Assembly: GCF_008271655.1 (NCBI RefSeq)
Contig: NZ_VKKX01000033.1
Span: forward strand, 372,001-436,000
DNA: 64,000 bases
Reading direction: 5' to 3'
Source of the DNA: Gemmobacter caeruleus
Lineage (GTDB): Bacteria; Pseudomonadota; Alphaproteobacteria; Rhodobacterales; Rhodobacteraceae
Of the stretch, positions 43,061 to 52,536 are shown one piece after another. The notes below the pieces were generated by a model, which had not been told where the DNA came from, made no database searches, and worked only from the letters and a program-made list of their open reading frames with translations. Each line of letters starts with the position of its first letter. Positions within the stretch are counted from its first letter, which is position 1. A program made the translations under genes and the position numbers.

Positions 43061-43885
43061 ATGGACCGCCGCTTGACCCCCGCCAATGACCGTGCCGCGC
43101 TGGATCATCTGCGCGGCCAGGTTGACGCGCCCCGTTTCGTGCCGGGCGAGGCGGCCTCGGTCGCGGTGCCGTTGGCCGATCTGCTCAAGGCGCCGGGCGG
43201 CGCGCGCGACCGCCAGCTGATCTGGGGCGAGGCGGTGACCGTCATCGACCGGCATGAAGGCTGGGCCTTTCTGCGCGCCGAAAAGGATGGCTATTGCGGC
43301 TATCTGCCCGAAGGCGATCTGGGCCCCCACCAGACCGTGACGCATTGGGTGGCCAGCCCCGGCACGCATCTTTATGACGGGCCGAAGGTGCAGCATCGCG
43401 CGATTGCGCGGCTGTATCTGGGCGCGCGCCTGCGGGTGACGGGGTGGGTCGGCGCCTGGGCGGAAACGTCGATGGGCTTTGTGCCGGCGGGGCATCTGCG
43501 CGCGATTGGCGATACGTTGGACGATCCGGCCGCGGTGGCGCAGGGCCTACTGGGCACGCCTTACCTCTGGGGTGGCAACAGCCGTGCGGGGATCGACTGT
43601 TCGGGGCTGGCGCAGGTGGCGTTTCTGGCCTGCGGTCTCGGTCTGCCGGGGGACAGCGATCTTCAGTCCGGCTGCGGCAGCGCGATTGCCGAGGGCGCGC
43701 CGCTTTGCCGCAATGACCTGTTGTTCTGGAAGGGGCATGTCGCCATCGCCCTGTCGCCGGATCGCATGATCCATGCGACCGGCGCCTTCATGGCGGTGGT
43801 GGAGGAGGGGATCGAGCCCGCAATCGCGCGCATCCTTGCGGCGGGCGACGGGCCGGTGACGCATCGGCGGCGCATCTTGGGCTGA
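43061..43885 (+). CDS. NlpC/P60-family cysteine peptidase
   Basis: A 274-residue protein. Two SH3b-like segments fill the N-terminal half (EAVTVIDRHEGWAFLRAEKDGYCGYLP; ARLRVTGWVGAWAETSMGFVP) and the C-terminal NlpC/P60 domain carries the triad: C in GIDCSGLAQ, H in WKGHVAIAL and H in MIHATG. Such enzymes cut gamma-D-glutamyl-diaminopimelate or related peptide bonds. No signal peptide is visible (MDRRLTPANDRAALDHL), so it may act on imported muropeptides in the cytoplasm, consistent with its coupling (2-base gap) to an aminopeptidase gene. Confidence 0.9.
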   Translation: MDRRLTPANDRAALDHLRGQVDAPRFVPGEAASVAVPLADLLKAPGGARDRQLIWGEAVTVIDRHEGWAFLRAEKDGYCGYLPEGDLGPHQTVTHWVASPGTHLYDGPKVQHRAIARLYLGARLRVTGWVGAWAETSMGFVPAGHLRAIGDTLDDPAAVAQGLLGTPYLWGGNSRAGIDCSGLAQVAFLACGLGLPGDSDLQSGCGSAIAEGAPLCRNDLLFWKGHVAIALSPDRMIHATGAFMAVVEEGIEPAIARILAAGDGPVTHRRRILG

Positions 43886-43959
43886 TCCGGGCAGTTGATC
43901 GCGGGGGGCTGCGCGGGCATGCTGGTCGCGGGCCTGTTGAACGGGGGGAGGAACGCGCG

Positions 43960-44721
43960 ATGCTGGGGTTTCTGGGGGTTGGCCATCTGTCGGCGGCGCT
44001 GCTGGCGGGGCTGGTGCGGGCCGGGCATGCGCCCGAGCGCATCCTGCTGTCGCCGCGCGGGCGGGCGGCGGAACTGGCGGCGCGGCATGGCTTTGGTCTG
44101 GCGCGCGACAATGCCGATCTGGTGAAGCGCGCGCGGCTGGTGGTGCTGGCCGTGCGGCCTGCCGATGCGCCGGGGGCGGTGAGCGGCCTGCCCTGGCAGG
44201 CGGATCAGCTGGTGATTTCGGCCTGTGCCGGGGTGCCGATGGCCGCGCTGGAGGTTGGACCCGCGCGGCTGATGCGCATCATGCCGGTGACTGCGGCCGA
44301 GGTGGGCGCCAGCCCGACCGCCTGCTTTCCCGATCTGGAGGAGGCGCGCGAGGTGCTGGAGGCCTTTGGCCCCGTGGTGCCGCTGACCAGCGAGGCAGAG
44401 TTCCAGTTGGCGACCGTCACTTCGGCGGTTTACGGCTGGGTGCAGGATCTGGTGCGCCAGACCGCCGATTGGTCGGCGGCGCAGGGGCTGGATCCGGCGG
44501 TGGCGCGGCGGCTGAATGCGCTGATGTTCAGCGCGGCGGGGGCGCTGGTTGCCGGCAAGCCGCAACCGATGGACCAGATGCTGCACGAATTGGTGACGCC
44601 CGGGGGCATCACTGAACGCGGCTTGCAGGTGCTGGCCCAGGGCGGCGTCGCCGATCAGTGGCGCGCCGCCTGCGACGCGGTTCTGGCCAAGCTGGAAGGC
44701 GCGGGCACGCTGCGCGGTTGA
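43960..44721 (+). CDS. Divergent pyrroline-5-carboxylate-reductase-like protein
   Basis: A 253-residue oxidoreductase with a Rossmann start MLGFLGVGHLSAALLAGLV (GxGxxx) and the C-terminal dimerisation motif ELVTPGGITERGLQVL of the ProC family. Two conserved ProC spots are changed: the usual MPN(T)P is MPVTAAEVGAS, and the SGPAY(F) region reads TSAVYGWVQDL. It may be a bona fide but divergent ProC or a relative with another imine substrate. It points toward putA on the opposite strand, 18 bases away, so it may take part in proline/P5C balance. Ribosome-binding site GGGGGGAGG precedes the ATG. Confidence 0.7.
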   Translation: MLGFLGVGHLSAALLAGLVRAGHAPERILLSPRGRAAELAARHGFGLARDNADLVKRARLVVLAVRPADAPGAVSGLPWQADQLVISACAGVPMAALEVGPARLMRIMPVTAAEVGASPTACFPDLEEAREVLEAFGPVVPLTSEAEFQLATVTSAVYGWVQDLVRQTADWSAAQGLDPAVARRLNALMFSAAGALVAGKPQPMDQMLHELVTPGGITERGLQVLAQGGVADQWRAACDAVLAKLEGAGTLRG

Positions 44722-44739
44722 CCGCGTGCCCGGCAGGGA

Positions 44740-47700
44740 TCAACCCGCCAGCAGCGCGGCATTGCCGCCTGCCGCCGTGGTGTCGACGCAAAGGTGACGT
44801 TCATGCGCGACATGGGCGATGTCGGGCAGGGCTGTGATCAGTTGCACGATCTCGCCCTCACGCGCGGCCAGGGCCTCGGCGCAGGCGCGGGCGGCCTGGG
44901 CGTCACCCCACCACAAGGCGGCGGAAAAGCCCCCGAGGTCACGCAGGGTCTGCGGCGCGATGGCGCCCTCGGCCGACACGGCCACCCCGCCCAGCGATTG
45001 CACCGCCGCGACCTGTGCCGCCGCCGCCATGGCACCCGGCCCAAGGCACAGGACCGGCGGGCGGGTGTGCAGCGACAGGCGGTTCAGCTCTCCCGTCGGG
45101 CCTGGCATCAGCCGTTCGGCGATCTTGCGCGCGGGCTGTTCGGCCAGACGGCGCGAAAGATCGGCCAGATCGGCGCCGCGCGGCCAGTCGCCCGGCAGGA
45201 CCGGCGCCGCCGCTGGGGCGTAGAAGCGCGCCAGATAGCTCGGTCCGCCCGCCTTGGGGCCGGTGCCGGAAAGTCCCTCACCGCCAAAGGGTTGGCTGCC
45301 GACCACCGCGCCGATCTGGTTGCGGTTCACATAGATGTTGCCGACATGGATCGCGTCGGTCACCTCTTGCACGCGGCCGTCGATGCGGGTGTGCAGCCCG
45401 AAGGTCAGCCCAAAGCCGCGCGCATTGATCGCGGCGACGACATCGGACAGGTCCTCGGCTCGGAAAGTCGCCAGATGCAGCACGGGGCCAAAGATCTCGC
45501 GCTCCAGATCGGCGATGCTCTTGACCTTCAGCAGCGTCGGCGGAATGAAGGTGCCCGCCTGCGGCACTGGCAGTTGATGCAGGATCTGCCCCTGTTTGGC
45601 GGCCAGATATTCGGCGATGCCGGTCTGTGCGCGAGCGTCGATCACCGGGCCGACATCGGTGGACAGCGCCCATGGATCGCCCACGCGCAATTCGTTCATC
45701 GCGCCCTTGATCATCTCGATCACATGTGGGGCAATGTCTTCCTGCACGTAGAGACAACGCAGCGCGGAACAGCGTTGCCCGGCGGAACGGAAGCTGGAGG
45801 CGACGATGTCGCGGACCGCCTGTTCCGGCAGGGCGGTGGAATCGACGATCATCGCGTTCAGCCCGCCGGTTTCAGCGATCAGCGGCGTGCCGGGGGCCAG
45901 ATGGGCGGCCATGTTGCGCGCGATGGTCTGCGCGGTTGCGGTCGATCCGGTGAAGACCAGCCCCGCCACGCGCGGATCGCTGGCCATGGCGGTGCCGACC
46001 ACGCTGCCGCGCCCGGGCAGGAGTTGCAGCGCGCGGACCGGAACGCCGGCCTCATGCAGCAGGCGCACGCCCAGCGTGGCGATCTGCGGGGTGGATTCTG
46101 CCGGTTTCGCGATGACCGCATTGCCGGCCATCAGCGCGGCGGCAATCTGGCCGGTAAAAATGGCCAGCGGAAAGTTCCACGGGCTGATCGCCGCGATGAT
46201 GCCGCGCGGCGCGGCGGTCGCGCCTTCGCCCTCCGTCGCGTAGTAACGCAGGAAATCCACCGCCTCGCGCAGTTCGCCCACGGCGTCGGGCAAGGTCTTC
46301 CCCGCCTCGCGCGCCAGGGTGGCAAAGATCGTGCCAAAGTTCGCCTCATACAGATCGGCGGCCCGGCGCAGCACAGCGGCGCGCTCGGCGGGCGGCGCGG
46401 TCCAGACCTGCGCATCGTCAATCGCCCGGCGCACGGTTTCGGCATCGACATGGAGGCCCTGACCGATCACGGCGCCAGTGGCGGGGTTCAGGATGTCGTG
46501 CGCCTTGCCGGTGGCCGGGCGCAGCGTCAGCGCGGCGGCCTCCGCCCCCGCATCGCGGGCTGCGTCGATCACGGCCAGCGTGCCGGCATCCGACAGGTCG
46601 AACCCGGCAGAGTTGCGGCGGGCCGCGCCGAACAGATCGGCCGGCGCCACCAGCGAGGCCGGCGCCCGGGCCGTGGCCAGCGCGGCAAAGGGATCGCGTG
46701 CCACTTCCTCCGGCGGGATCGTGTCATCCACGATCTGATGCACGAAGGACGAATTCGCGCCGTTTTCCAACAGGCGCCGCACCAGATAGGCCAGCAGATC
46801 GCGATGCGCGCCGACCGGGGCATAAATCCGGCAGCGGCCCTTGGTTTCGGCCAGCACGATGTCATGCAAGCGTTCGCCCATGCCATGCAGCCGCTGGAAT
46901 TCAAACGCCACACCGCCCGCCATTTCCAGCACCGCCGCCACGGTCTGCGCGTTATGGGTGGCGAATTGCGGATAGATGCGGTCGGCATAGCCGATCAGCT
47001 TTTTCGCATGGGCGATGTAGCTGACATCCGTCGCGGTCTTGGAGGTGAACAGCGGAAAGCCCGGCAGCCCTTCGACCTGGGCGCGCTTGATCTCACTATC
47101 CCAATAAGCACCTTTCACCAGCCGGACCATGATCTTGCGATCCAGCCGCGTGGCGGTGGCATACAGCCAGTCGATCACCGCACCGGCGCGCTTGCCATAG
47201 GCCTGCACCACCACGCCAAAGCCGTTCCAGCCCGCCAGCGACGGGTCGGACAGCACCGCCTCGATCACCTTCAGCGACAGGACCAGCCGGTCCTGTTCCT
47301 CGGCGTCGATGTTCATGCCCATGCCGCCGGCCTTGGCCTCTTGCGCCAGTTTCAGCACGACGGGCACCAGTTCGGCCAGCACGCGATCTTCCTGCGCGAC
47401 CTCATAGCGGGGGTGCAGCGCCGACAGCTTGATCGAGATGCCGGGATTGGCCTCGACCGAGCCTTTGGTGCAGGCGCGCGCGATGGCGGCGATGGCCTTG
47501 GAATATTCCTGCGCGTAGCGTTTCGCGTCATGGGCGGTCATCGCGGCTTCGCCCAGCATGTCATAGCTGTAGGTGAAGCCCTGCGCCTCGCGTTTTTCGG
47601 CGCGTTCCAGCGCGGCGTCGATGGTCTGGCCCAGCACGAATTGCCGGCCCATTTCCTTCATCGCGCGGCCGACGGCGGTGCGGATCACCGGCTCGCCCAG

Positions 47701-48144
47701 GCGCTTCACCAGCCCGCGCAGCGTGCCGGCCAGGCCGGGCTGATCGGCGTCCAGCACCTTGCCGGTCAGCATCAGCGCCCAGGTCGAGGCGTTCACCAGG
47801 CTTGACGATGCCTCGCCCATATGGCGGCCCCAGTCCGACGGCGCGATCTTGTCCTCGATCAGCGCGTCGATGGTTTCGCGGTCGGGCACGCGCAGCATGG
47901 CTTCGGCCAGGCACATCAGCGCCACGCCTTCGCGGGTGGACAGGCCGTATTCCGACAGGAAATGTTCCATCAGCGTGGGCTTGGCCTCGCTGCGGATGCG
48001 GCGCACCAGATCGGCGCCGCGGGCCGAGATGCGGTCGCGCAGCGGTTGGTCCAGCGCGGCCTGCGCGACAAGCTGGTCCAGCAGCGCCGCTTCGGGGCGG
48101 AACTTGGCGTCAAGGTCGAAAGCGGCGAGATCGGCATGAGTCAT
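44740..48144 (-). CDS. putA: Bifunctional proline dehydrogenase / P5C dehydrogenase
   Basis: A 1134-residue bifunctional enzyme oxidising proline to glutamate. The N-terminal part (to about residue 480) is the FAD-dependent proline dehydrogenase barrel (YSYDMLGEAAMTAHDA; MVRLVKGAYWDSEIKRAQ; FEFQRLHGMGERL). The second half is an aldehyde dehydrogenase domain with SPWNFPLAIFTGQIAAALMAG, ETGGLNAMIVD and the catalytic C792 in GQRCSALR. The C-terminal ~150 residues form the extra domain seen in longer PutA. There is no N-terminal ribbon-helix-helix DNA-binding domain, so it should not autorepress; a divergent Lrp-type regulator is next door. Confidence 0.95.
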   Translation of the reverse strand: MTHADLAAFDLDAKFRPEAALLDQLVAQAALDQPLRDRISARGADLVRRIRSEAKPTLMEHFLSEYGLSTREGVALMCLAEAMLRVPDRETIDALIEDKIAPSDWGRHMGEASSSLVNASTWALMLTGKVLDADQPGLAGTLRGLVKRLGEPVIRTAVGRAMKEMGRQFVLGQTIDAALERAEKREAQGFTYSYDMLGEAAMTAHDAKRYAQEYSKAIAAIARACTKGSVEANPGISIKLSALHPRYEVAQEDRVLAELVPVVLKLAQEAKAGGMGMNIDAEEQDRLVLSLKVIEAVLSDPSLAGWNGFGVVVQAYGKRAGAVIDWLYATATRLDRKIMVRLVKGAYWDSEIKRAQVEGLPGFPLFTSKTATDVSYIAHAKKLIGYADRIYPQFATHNAQTVAAVLEMAGGVAFEFQRLHGMGERLHDIVLAETKGRCRIYAPVGAHRDLLAYLVRRLLENGANSSFVHQIVDDTIPPEEVARDPFAALATARAPASLVAPADLFGAARRNSAGFDLSDAGTLAVIDAARDAGAEAAALTLRPATGKAHDILNPATGAVIGQGLHVDAETVRRAIDDAQVWTAPPAERAAVLRRAADLYEANFGTIFATLAREAGKTLPDAVGELREAVDFLRYYATEGEGATAAPRGIIAAISPWNFPLAIFTGQIAAALMAGNAVIAKPAESTPQIATLGVRLLHEAGVPVRALQLLPGRGSVVGTAMASDPRVAGLVFTGSTATAQTIARNMAAHLAPGTPLIAETGGLNAMIVDSTALPEQAVRDIVASSFRSAGQRCSALRCLYVQEDIAPHVIEMIKGAMNELRVGDPWALSTDVGPVIDARAQTGIAEYLAAKQGQILHQLPVPQAGTFIPPTLLKVKSIADLEREIFGPVLHLATFRAEDLSDVVAAINARGFGLTFGLHTRIDGRVQEVTDAIHVGNIYVNRNQIGAVVGSQPFGGEGLSGTGPKAGGPSYLARFYAPAAAPVLPGDWPRGADLADLSRRLAEQPARKIAERLMPGPTGELNRLSLHTRPPVLCLGPGAMAAAAQVAAVQSLGGVAVSAEGAIAPQTLRDLGGFSAALWWGDAQAARACAEALAAREGEIVQLITALPDIAHVAHERHLCVDTTAAGGNAALLAG

Positions 48145-48254
48145 GGGGGCACCCTCTGGCGTTTCCTCAGCATATACCGGAATCGCATTGGTCGATGCGC
48201 CTGTTTGTGGCAGTTTCCCTAGGCGATATGACCATGAAACGGGGTGTTTTCACG

Positions 48255-48719
48255 ATGAGCGATGTTCTGGACCCGATCAACCGCAGGATTCTGGCCGAAC
48301 TGGTGGCCAATGCGCGGATTCCCGTCAGCGAATTGGCGGCGCGGGTGGGCCTGTCCAAGACCCCCGTCGCGCTGCGGATCCGCCAGATGGAGGAGATGGG
48401 CCTGATCACCGGCTATCGCGCGATCCTGTCGCCGCTGCGGCTGGGCCTGACCCATGTCACCTATGTCGAGGTGAAGATGAGCGATACGCGGCAGACCGCG
48501 CTGGATCGGTTCAATACCGGGGTCCGCGCCATTCCCGAGGTCGAGGAATGTTACATGATCGCGGGGGGGTTCGATTACCTGCTGAAGGTGCGGTCGCGCG
48601 ACATGACGCATTTCCGGCAGATCATGGCGGACCGCATTTCGGCGCTGCCATTCATTCATGCGACCTCCAGCTATGTGTCGATGGAGGCGGTGATCGAGCA
48701 GAACTGGATGGCGGTCTGA
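48255..48719 (+). CDS. putR: Lrp/AsnC-family regulator, probable activator of putA
   Basis: A 154-residue protein: N-terminal helix-turn-helix (LDPINRRILAELVANARIPVSELAARVGLSKTPVALRIRQME) and a C-terminal RAM ligand-binding domain (THVTYVEVKM; VEECYMIAGGFDYLLKVRSRDM). In Rhodobacter capsulatus an Lrp-like protein, PutR, encoded divergently from putA activates it with proline; the same arrangement here supports the name. I use ATG 48255 (MSDVLDPINRR); in-frame ATGs at 48228 and 48234 would add 7-9 residues. The 110-base divergent spacer should hold the operators. Confidence 0.85.
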   Translation: MSDVLDPINRRILAELVANARIPVSELAARVGLSKTPVALRIRQMEEMGLITGYRAILSPLRLGLTHVTYVEVKMSDTRQTALDRFNTGVRAIPEVEECYMIAGGFDYLLKVRSRDMTHFRQIMADRISALPFIHATSSYVSMEAVIEQNWMAV

Positions 48720-48838
48720 CCGGGTCGTGATGCGCGGCCGGGCCGCCCGGCTTGACGGCGGCCGGCGCTTTGTGCAGTCTTTCCCAAAGCGCTTTGAATG
48801 GCTGTCGCCCAGGCGCGTTCTTCCGAAAAGGGGCTGTG

Positions 48839-49624
48839 ATGTCGATCCGAGTGACCGTCTGGGGCGAGAATGTCCATGAACACGAGAATCGCGTTGTGGC
48901 GGGCGTCTATCCCGACACGATGCATGGCACGATTGCCGCGGCCCTGAACCGCGAGGAGGGGATCACCGCCCGGAGCGTGACCCTGCAAGACCCCGATCAC
49001 GGCCTGACGCCCGAGCGGCTGGCGGAAACCGATGTGCTGATCTGGTGGGGCCATGCCGCCCATGGCGAGGTGCGCGACGAGATCGCGGAGCGGGTCTGCA
49101 ATGCGGTCTGGGCGGGCATGGGGGCGATCTTTCTGCATTCGGCGCATTTCGCCAAGCCGTTCAAGCGGTTGATGGGGGCGCCCTGCAACCTGACCTGGCG
49201 CGAGGCGGGCGAACGCGAACGGCTCTGGGTCACCAGCCGCCACCACCCGATCACCCGCGGCCTGCCGGATCATTTCGAACTGGAACATGAGGAAATGTAT
49301 GGCGAACCCTTTGGCGTGCCCGAGCCGCTGGAGACGGTCTTTGTCTCGTGGTTCGCCGGCGGCGAGGTGTTCCGCTCGGGTCTGACCTGGCGGCGGGGGG
49401 CGGGCAATGTGTTCTATTTCCGCCCGGGGCATGAAACCTATCCCACCTATCACGATGCCAATGTGCAGCGCGTGATCGCCAATGCGGTTCGCTGGGCGCA
49501 TAACCCCCTGCCGCGCATCGCCGATCCCGGGGCTGCGCCCAATGTGCCGGTCAGCGCCGCGCTGGAACCGATCGAGGAACGCGGCCCCCGGCTTCATGCC
49601 GAGGGCGAGGCGGGGTATCGCTGA
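48839..49624 (+). CDS. ThuA-like (trehalose-utilisation type) protein
   Basis: A 261-residue protein of the ThuA-like, class-I-glutamine-amidotransferase-like fold. IRVTVWGENVHEHENRVV at the start, VLIWWGHAAHGEVRDEI, GAIFLHSAHFAKPFKRLMG and FYFRPGHETYPTYHDANVQRVIANAVRW are its recognisable blocks. In rhizobia thuAB acts in trehalose/sucrose 3-keto-sugar catabolism. The gene is coupled to a ThuB-like oxidoreductase (TGATG), strengthening the assignment. No transporter genes are adjacent. Start ATG 48839 follows AAAAGGGGC. Confidence 0.85.
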   Translation: MSIRVTVWGENVHEHENRVVAGVYPDTMHGTIAAALNREEGITARSVTLQDPDHGLTPERLAETDVLIWWGHAAHGEVRDEIAERVCNAVWAGMGAIFLHSAHFAKPFKRLMGAPCNLTWREAGERERLWVTSRHHPITRGLPDHFELEHEEMYGEPFGVPEPLETVFVSWFAGGEVFRSGLTWRRGAGNVFYFRPGHETYPTYHDANVQRVIANAVRWAHNPLPRIADPGAAPNVPVSAALEPIEERGPRLHAEGEAGYR

Positions 49625-50673
49625 TGGTGCGGCTGCTGATCGTGGGCACCGGCGGCATGGCGGCATCGCATGCCAAGGCCTTTGCCGCCATTCCGGGTGT
49701 CGCGCTGGTGGCCGGAGTGGACCGCGACCCCGCGCGGCTGGCGGCGTTTCAGGCCGCGCATGGCATCGCGCGGGGCTTTGCCTCGGTCGAGGCGGCGCTG
49801 GCCTGGGGCGGGTTCGATGCGGTGACCAATGTCACCCCCGATGCGGTTCATTGCGCCACGACGTTGCCCTTTCTTGCCGCCGGCAAGCATGTGCTGTGCG
49901 AAAAGCCCTTGGCCACGTCAGAGGCCGATGCCGCCCGCATGGCCGATGAAGCGCGGGCGGCGGGGGTGGTGGCCATGGTCAACCTGACCTATCGCAATGT
50001 CCCCGCGCTGCAACAGGCGGCGCTTATAGTGCGGGCGGGCGCGATCGGCGCGATCCGGCATTTCGAGGCGAGCTATCTGCAAAGCTGGCTCACGCAGGAC
50101 GCCTGGGGTGCCTGGGACCGCGAAAGCCAGTGGCTCTGGCGGCTCTCCACCGCGCATGGGTCAAAGGGGGTGCTGGGCGATGTGGGGATCCATATCCTCG
50201 ATTTCACCACCTTCATTGCCGGGCAGGAGGCGGCGCAGGTGTCGTGCCGGCTGGCGACCTTTGACAAGGCGCCGGGCGGGCGGATCGGGGATTATGTGCT
50301 GGATGCCAATGACAGTGCCACCATGCAGGTCACACTGGCGAATGGCGCGCTTGGCACGGTGGCGGCGACGCGCTTTGCCTCGGGTCATCTGAACGATCTG
50401 CGGTTGCGGATTTATGGCACCGAAGGCGGGCTGGAGGTGCGGTTCGAGGGCGGCGAAAGCCGGCTGCGCGCCTGTCTTACGCCCGATCTGAAAGCCGCGC
50501 GCTGGCAGGATATCGACTGCCCGCCGGTGCCCACGGTCTATGAACGCTTCATTGCGGCGATCCGCGGTGACGGCCCGGCCGAGCCGGATTTCGCCCGTGG
50601 TGCCGTGTTGCAGCGGCTGCTGGACCGGGCCGAGGCTTCGGCTGCGGCGGATGCGCGCAATCTGGCGATCTGA
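49624..50673 (+). CDS. Gfo/Idh/MocA-family oxidoreductase (ThuB-like position)
   Basis: A 349-residue NAD(P)-dependent sugar oxidoreductase. Rossmann start VRLLIVGTGGMAASHAKAFA, the HVLCEKPLATSEADAARMADEA block with the family's EKP lysine, and the C-terminal beta-sheet domain (GVLGDVGIHILDFTTFIAG with the G-D-x-G-x-H catalytic-site pattern) are clear. It starts at an ATG overlapping the ThuA-like stop. The likely reaction is oxidation/reduction of a sugar hydroxyl at C1 or C3; substrate not determinable. Confidence 0.88.
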   Translation: MVRLLIVGTGGMAASHAKAFAAIPGVALVAGVDRDPARLAAFQAAHGIARGFASVEAALAWGGFDAVTNVTPDAVHCATTLPFLAAGKHVLCEKPLATSEADAARMADEARAAGVVAMVNLTYRNVPALQQAALIVRAGAIGAIRHFEASYLQSWLTQDAWGAWDRESQWLWRLSTAHGSKGVLGDVGIHILDFTTFIAGQEAAQVSCRLATFDKAPGGRIGDYVLDANDSATMQVTLANGALGTVAATRFASGHLNDLRLRIYGTEGGLEVRFEGGESRLRACLTPDLKAARWQDIDCPPVPTVYERFIAAIRGDGPAEPDFARGAVLQRLLDRAEASAAADARNLAI

Positions 50674-50686
50674 AGGGGGAGTGACG

Positions 50687-51835
50687 ATGGAACCGAGGCT
50701 TCGGCTGGGCATGGTGGGCGGCGGGCAGGGGGCCTTCATCGGTGCTGTGCATCGGATTGCCGCGCGGATGGATGACCACTTTACCCTGCTGGCGGGGTGC
50801 TTTTCGTCGGACCCCGAGCGCGGCCGCGCTTCGGCCGCGGATCTGCGCATCGACCCGGCCCGCAGCTATGCCAGCTTTGAGGCCATGGCCCGGGCCGAGG
50901 CGCGGCGCAAGGACGGGATCGAGGCGGTGGCGATCGTCACCCCCAACCATCTGCATGCGCCGGTGGCCCGGGCCTTTCTCAAGCGCGGTGTGCATGTGAT
51001 CTGCGACAAGCCGCTGACCGCGACGCTGGCCGAGGCCAAGGCGCTGCGGGCGCAGGCCGAAAAGGCCGGGGTGATCTTTGCGCTGACCCATAATTACACC
51101 GGCTATCCCATGGTGCGGCAGGCGGCTGCCATGATCGCGGCGGGCGAACTGGGCGAGATCAGGCTGGTGCAGGTGGAATATGCGCAGGACTGGCTGGCCG
51201 AACCGCTGGAGGCGACGGGCCAGAAACAGGCCGATTGGCGCACCGATCCCGCCCGCAGCGGGCTGGGCGGCGCCACGGGCGATATCGGCACCCATGCCTA
51301 TCATCTGGCGCGTTTCGTGACCGGCCTGCCGCTGGAAAGTCTGGCCGCCGATCTGCACAGCTTCGTGCCCGGGCGGCGGTTGGATGACAATGCCCATGTG
51401 ATGCTGCGTTTTGACGGGGGGGCGCGCGGGATGCTGTGGTGCAGCCAGGTGGCCACCGGCATGGAAAACCGGCTGGTGCTGCGAGTCTTCGGCACGAAAT
51501 CCGCGTTGGAATGGAGCCAGGAAGACCCCAATTACCTCTGGGTCGGGCCATTGGATCAGCCGCGCTATCGTCTGACGCGGGGCGGGGCGGGCAGTGGGGC
51601 CGAGGCCGCGCGGCTGAGCCGCGTGCCGGCGGGCCATCCGGAGGGCTATCTTGAGGGCTTCGCCAATCTTTACGCCGAGGCCGCGCGCGCCATGGTCGCC
51701 CGCCGCGCCGGCGTGGCGCCCGATGCGGCGGTGCGCTTTCCCGGCCTGTCGGACGGGGTGGAGGGCGTGGCCTTTGTCGATGCCTGCGTGCGGTCGTCGC
51801 GCCGCAACGCGGCCTGGGTGCGGCTTGGCCTCTGA
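50687..51835 (+). CDS. Second Gfo/Idh/MocA-family oxidoreductase
   Basis: A 382-residue relative of the preceding gene but not a recent duplicate. LRLGMVGGGQGAFIGAVHR (nucleotide-binding loop), AIVTPNHLHAPVARAFLKRGVHVICDKPLTATLAEAK (DKP lysine block) and GGATGDIGTHAYHLARFVTGL mark the domains. This G-G-G-Q-x-x-F-I-G type is common in inositol/keto-inositol-like oxidoreductases. AAGGGGGAG precedes ATG 50687; GTG 50681 is an alternative. Thirteen bases separate it from the previous gene, so the three genes 48839-51835 form one operon. Confidence 0.88.
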   Translation: MEPRLRLGMVGGGQGAFIGAVHRIAARMDDHFTLLAGCFSSDPERGRASAADLRIDPARSYASFEAMARAEARRKDGIEAVAIVTPNHLHAPVARAFLKRGVHVICDKPLTATLAEAKALRAQAEKAGVIFALTHNYTGYPMVRQAAAMIAAGELGEIRLVQVEYAQDWLAEPLEATGQKQADWRTDPARSGLGGATGDIGTHAYHLARFVTGLPLESLAADLHSFVPGRRLDDNAHVMLRFDGGARGMLWCSQVATGMENRLVLRVFGTKSALEWSQEDPNYLWVGPLDQPRYRLTRGGAGSGAEAARLSRVPAGHPEGYLEGFANLYAEAARAMVARRAGVAPDAAVRFPGLSDGVEGVAFVDACVRSSRRNAAWVRLGL

Positions 51836-51843
51836 GGCACAGG

Positions 51844-52536
51844 TCAGACGGCGTTGACCGCGTAATCCTGCGTGCCGGACCAGACCAGATCCCAGCTTGC
51901 GCCCGGGCGCACGTTCTGGATCGCTGTCGGGGCAAAGGCCACCAGGCAGCGCCCGCGGGCCGCGCGCACCGACGGGTAGATCAGCCCGCGATGCCCCTCA
52001 CGCGCCAGGGTCTGCGCCAGGGCCTGCCCCTGCGGATAGCCGGTCGCCGGATCGGGATGCAGCGCCGGGTGATCGGGGTTGTCGGTCAGGTCCGGGAAAT
52101 CGCCGATGAAATCCGCCAGCAATTCGACATAGCGCGCGCGGTCGTGAAACAGGCCGATGAAGGCCAGTTCGCGCGTGCGGTGATACGCCACCTCGGCGAC
52201 CGAGGTCAGGCTCTCCCAGCTGCAATACCACGCCCCCCGCGTTTCATCGTTGAAGCGGTTGCCGCCGGCGCGGGTATAGGTGAAGGCCGCGTTGACATGA
52301 CTTTCGCCGTAAAGCCGCAGGTCGTTGCGCCGCCGCGCCCAGGCCAGTTCGCGGTGATCCAGATGCAGGTTGCGGCCGCGTTCGGCCTGAAGGCGCGCGC
52401 TGGTCAGGCCCTCGATCTCGGCCAGGATGGCCAGTTCGTCCTCGCTGTCCACCAGCCCGCGCAGGGCGGGCGGCTTGTGATAGGTGGCGGGGATCAGCCG
52501 CACCAGGGCGCGGTCACGGATGGCGGTGATCTTCAC
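51844..52536 (-). CDS. RES-domain toxin
   Basis: A 230-residue RES-family protein. ALVRLIPATYHKPPALRG, GNRFNDETRGAWYCSWESLTSVAEVAYHR (the R-x(n)-E-S core after which the domain is named is read here as RFN...ES) and GLIYPSVRAARGRCLVAF fit the family. Known RES toxins (MbcT, ParT relatives) degrade or use NAD+ and arrest growth. It begins with a GTG overlapping the antitoxin stop (GTGA) and follows the usual antitoxin-then-toxin order. Longer than minimal RES toxins (about 150), as in the RES branch with an N-terminal extension. Confidence 0.88.
   Translation of the reverse strand: MKITAIRDRALVRLIPATYHKPPALRGLVDSEDELAILAEIEGLTSARLQAERGRNLHLDHRELAWARRRNDLRLYGESHVNAAFTYTRAGGNRFNDETRGAWYCSWESLTSVAEVAYHRTRELAFIGLFHDRARYVELLADFIGDFPDLTDNPDHPALHPDPATGYPQGQALAQTLAREGHRGLIYPSVRAARGRCLVAFAPTAIQNVRPGASWDLVWSGTQDYAVNAV

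Noticed and set aside
44794-47805. Roughly 1000-codon plus-strand open frame opposite putA
   Set aside because: Shadow of putA; product shows no domain and putA is unambiguous on the other strand.
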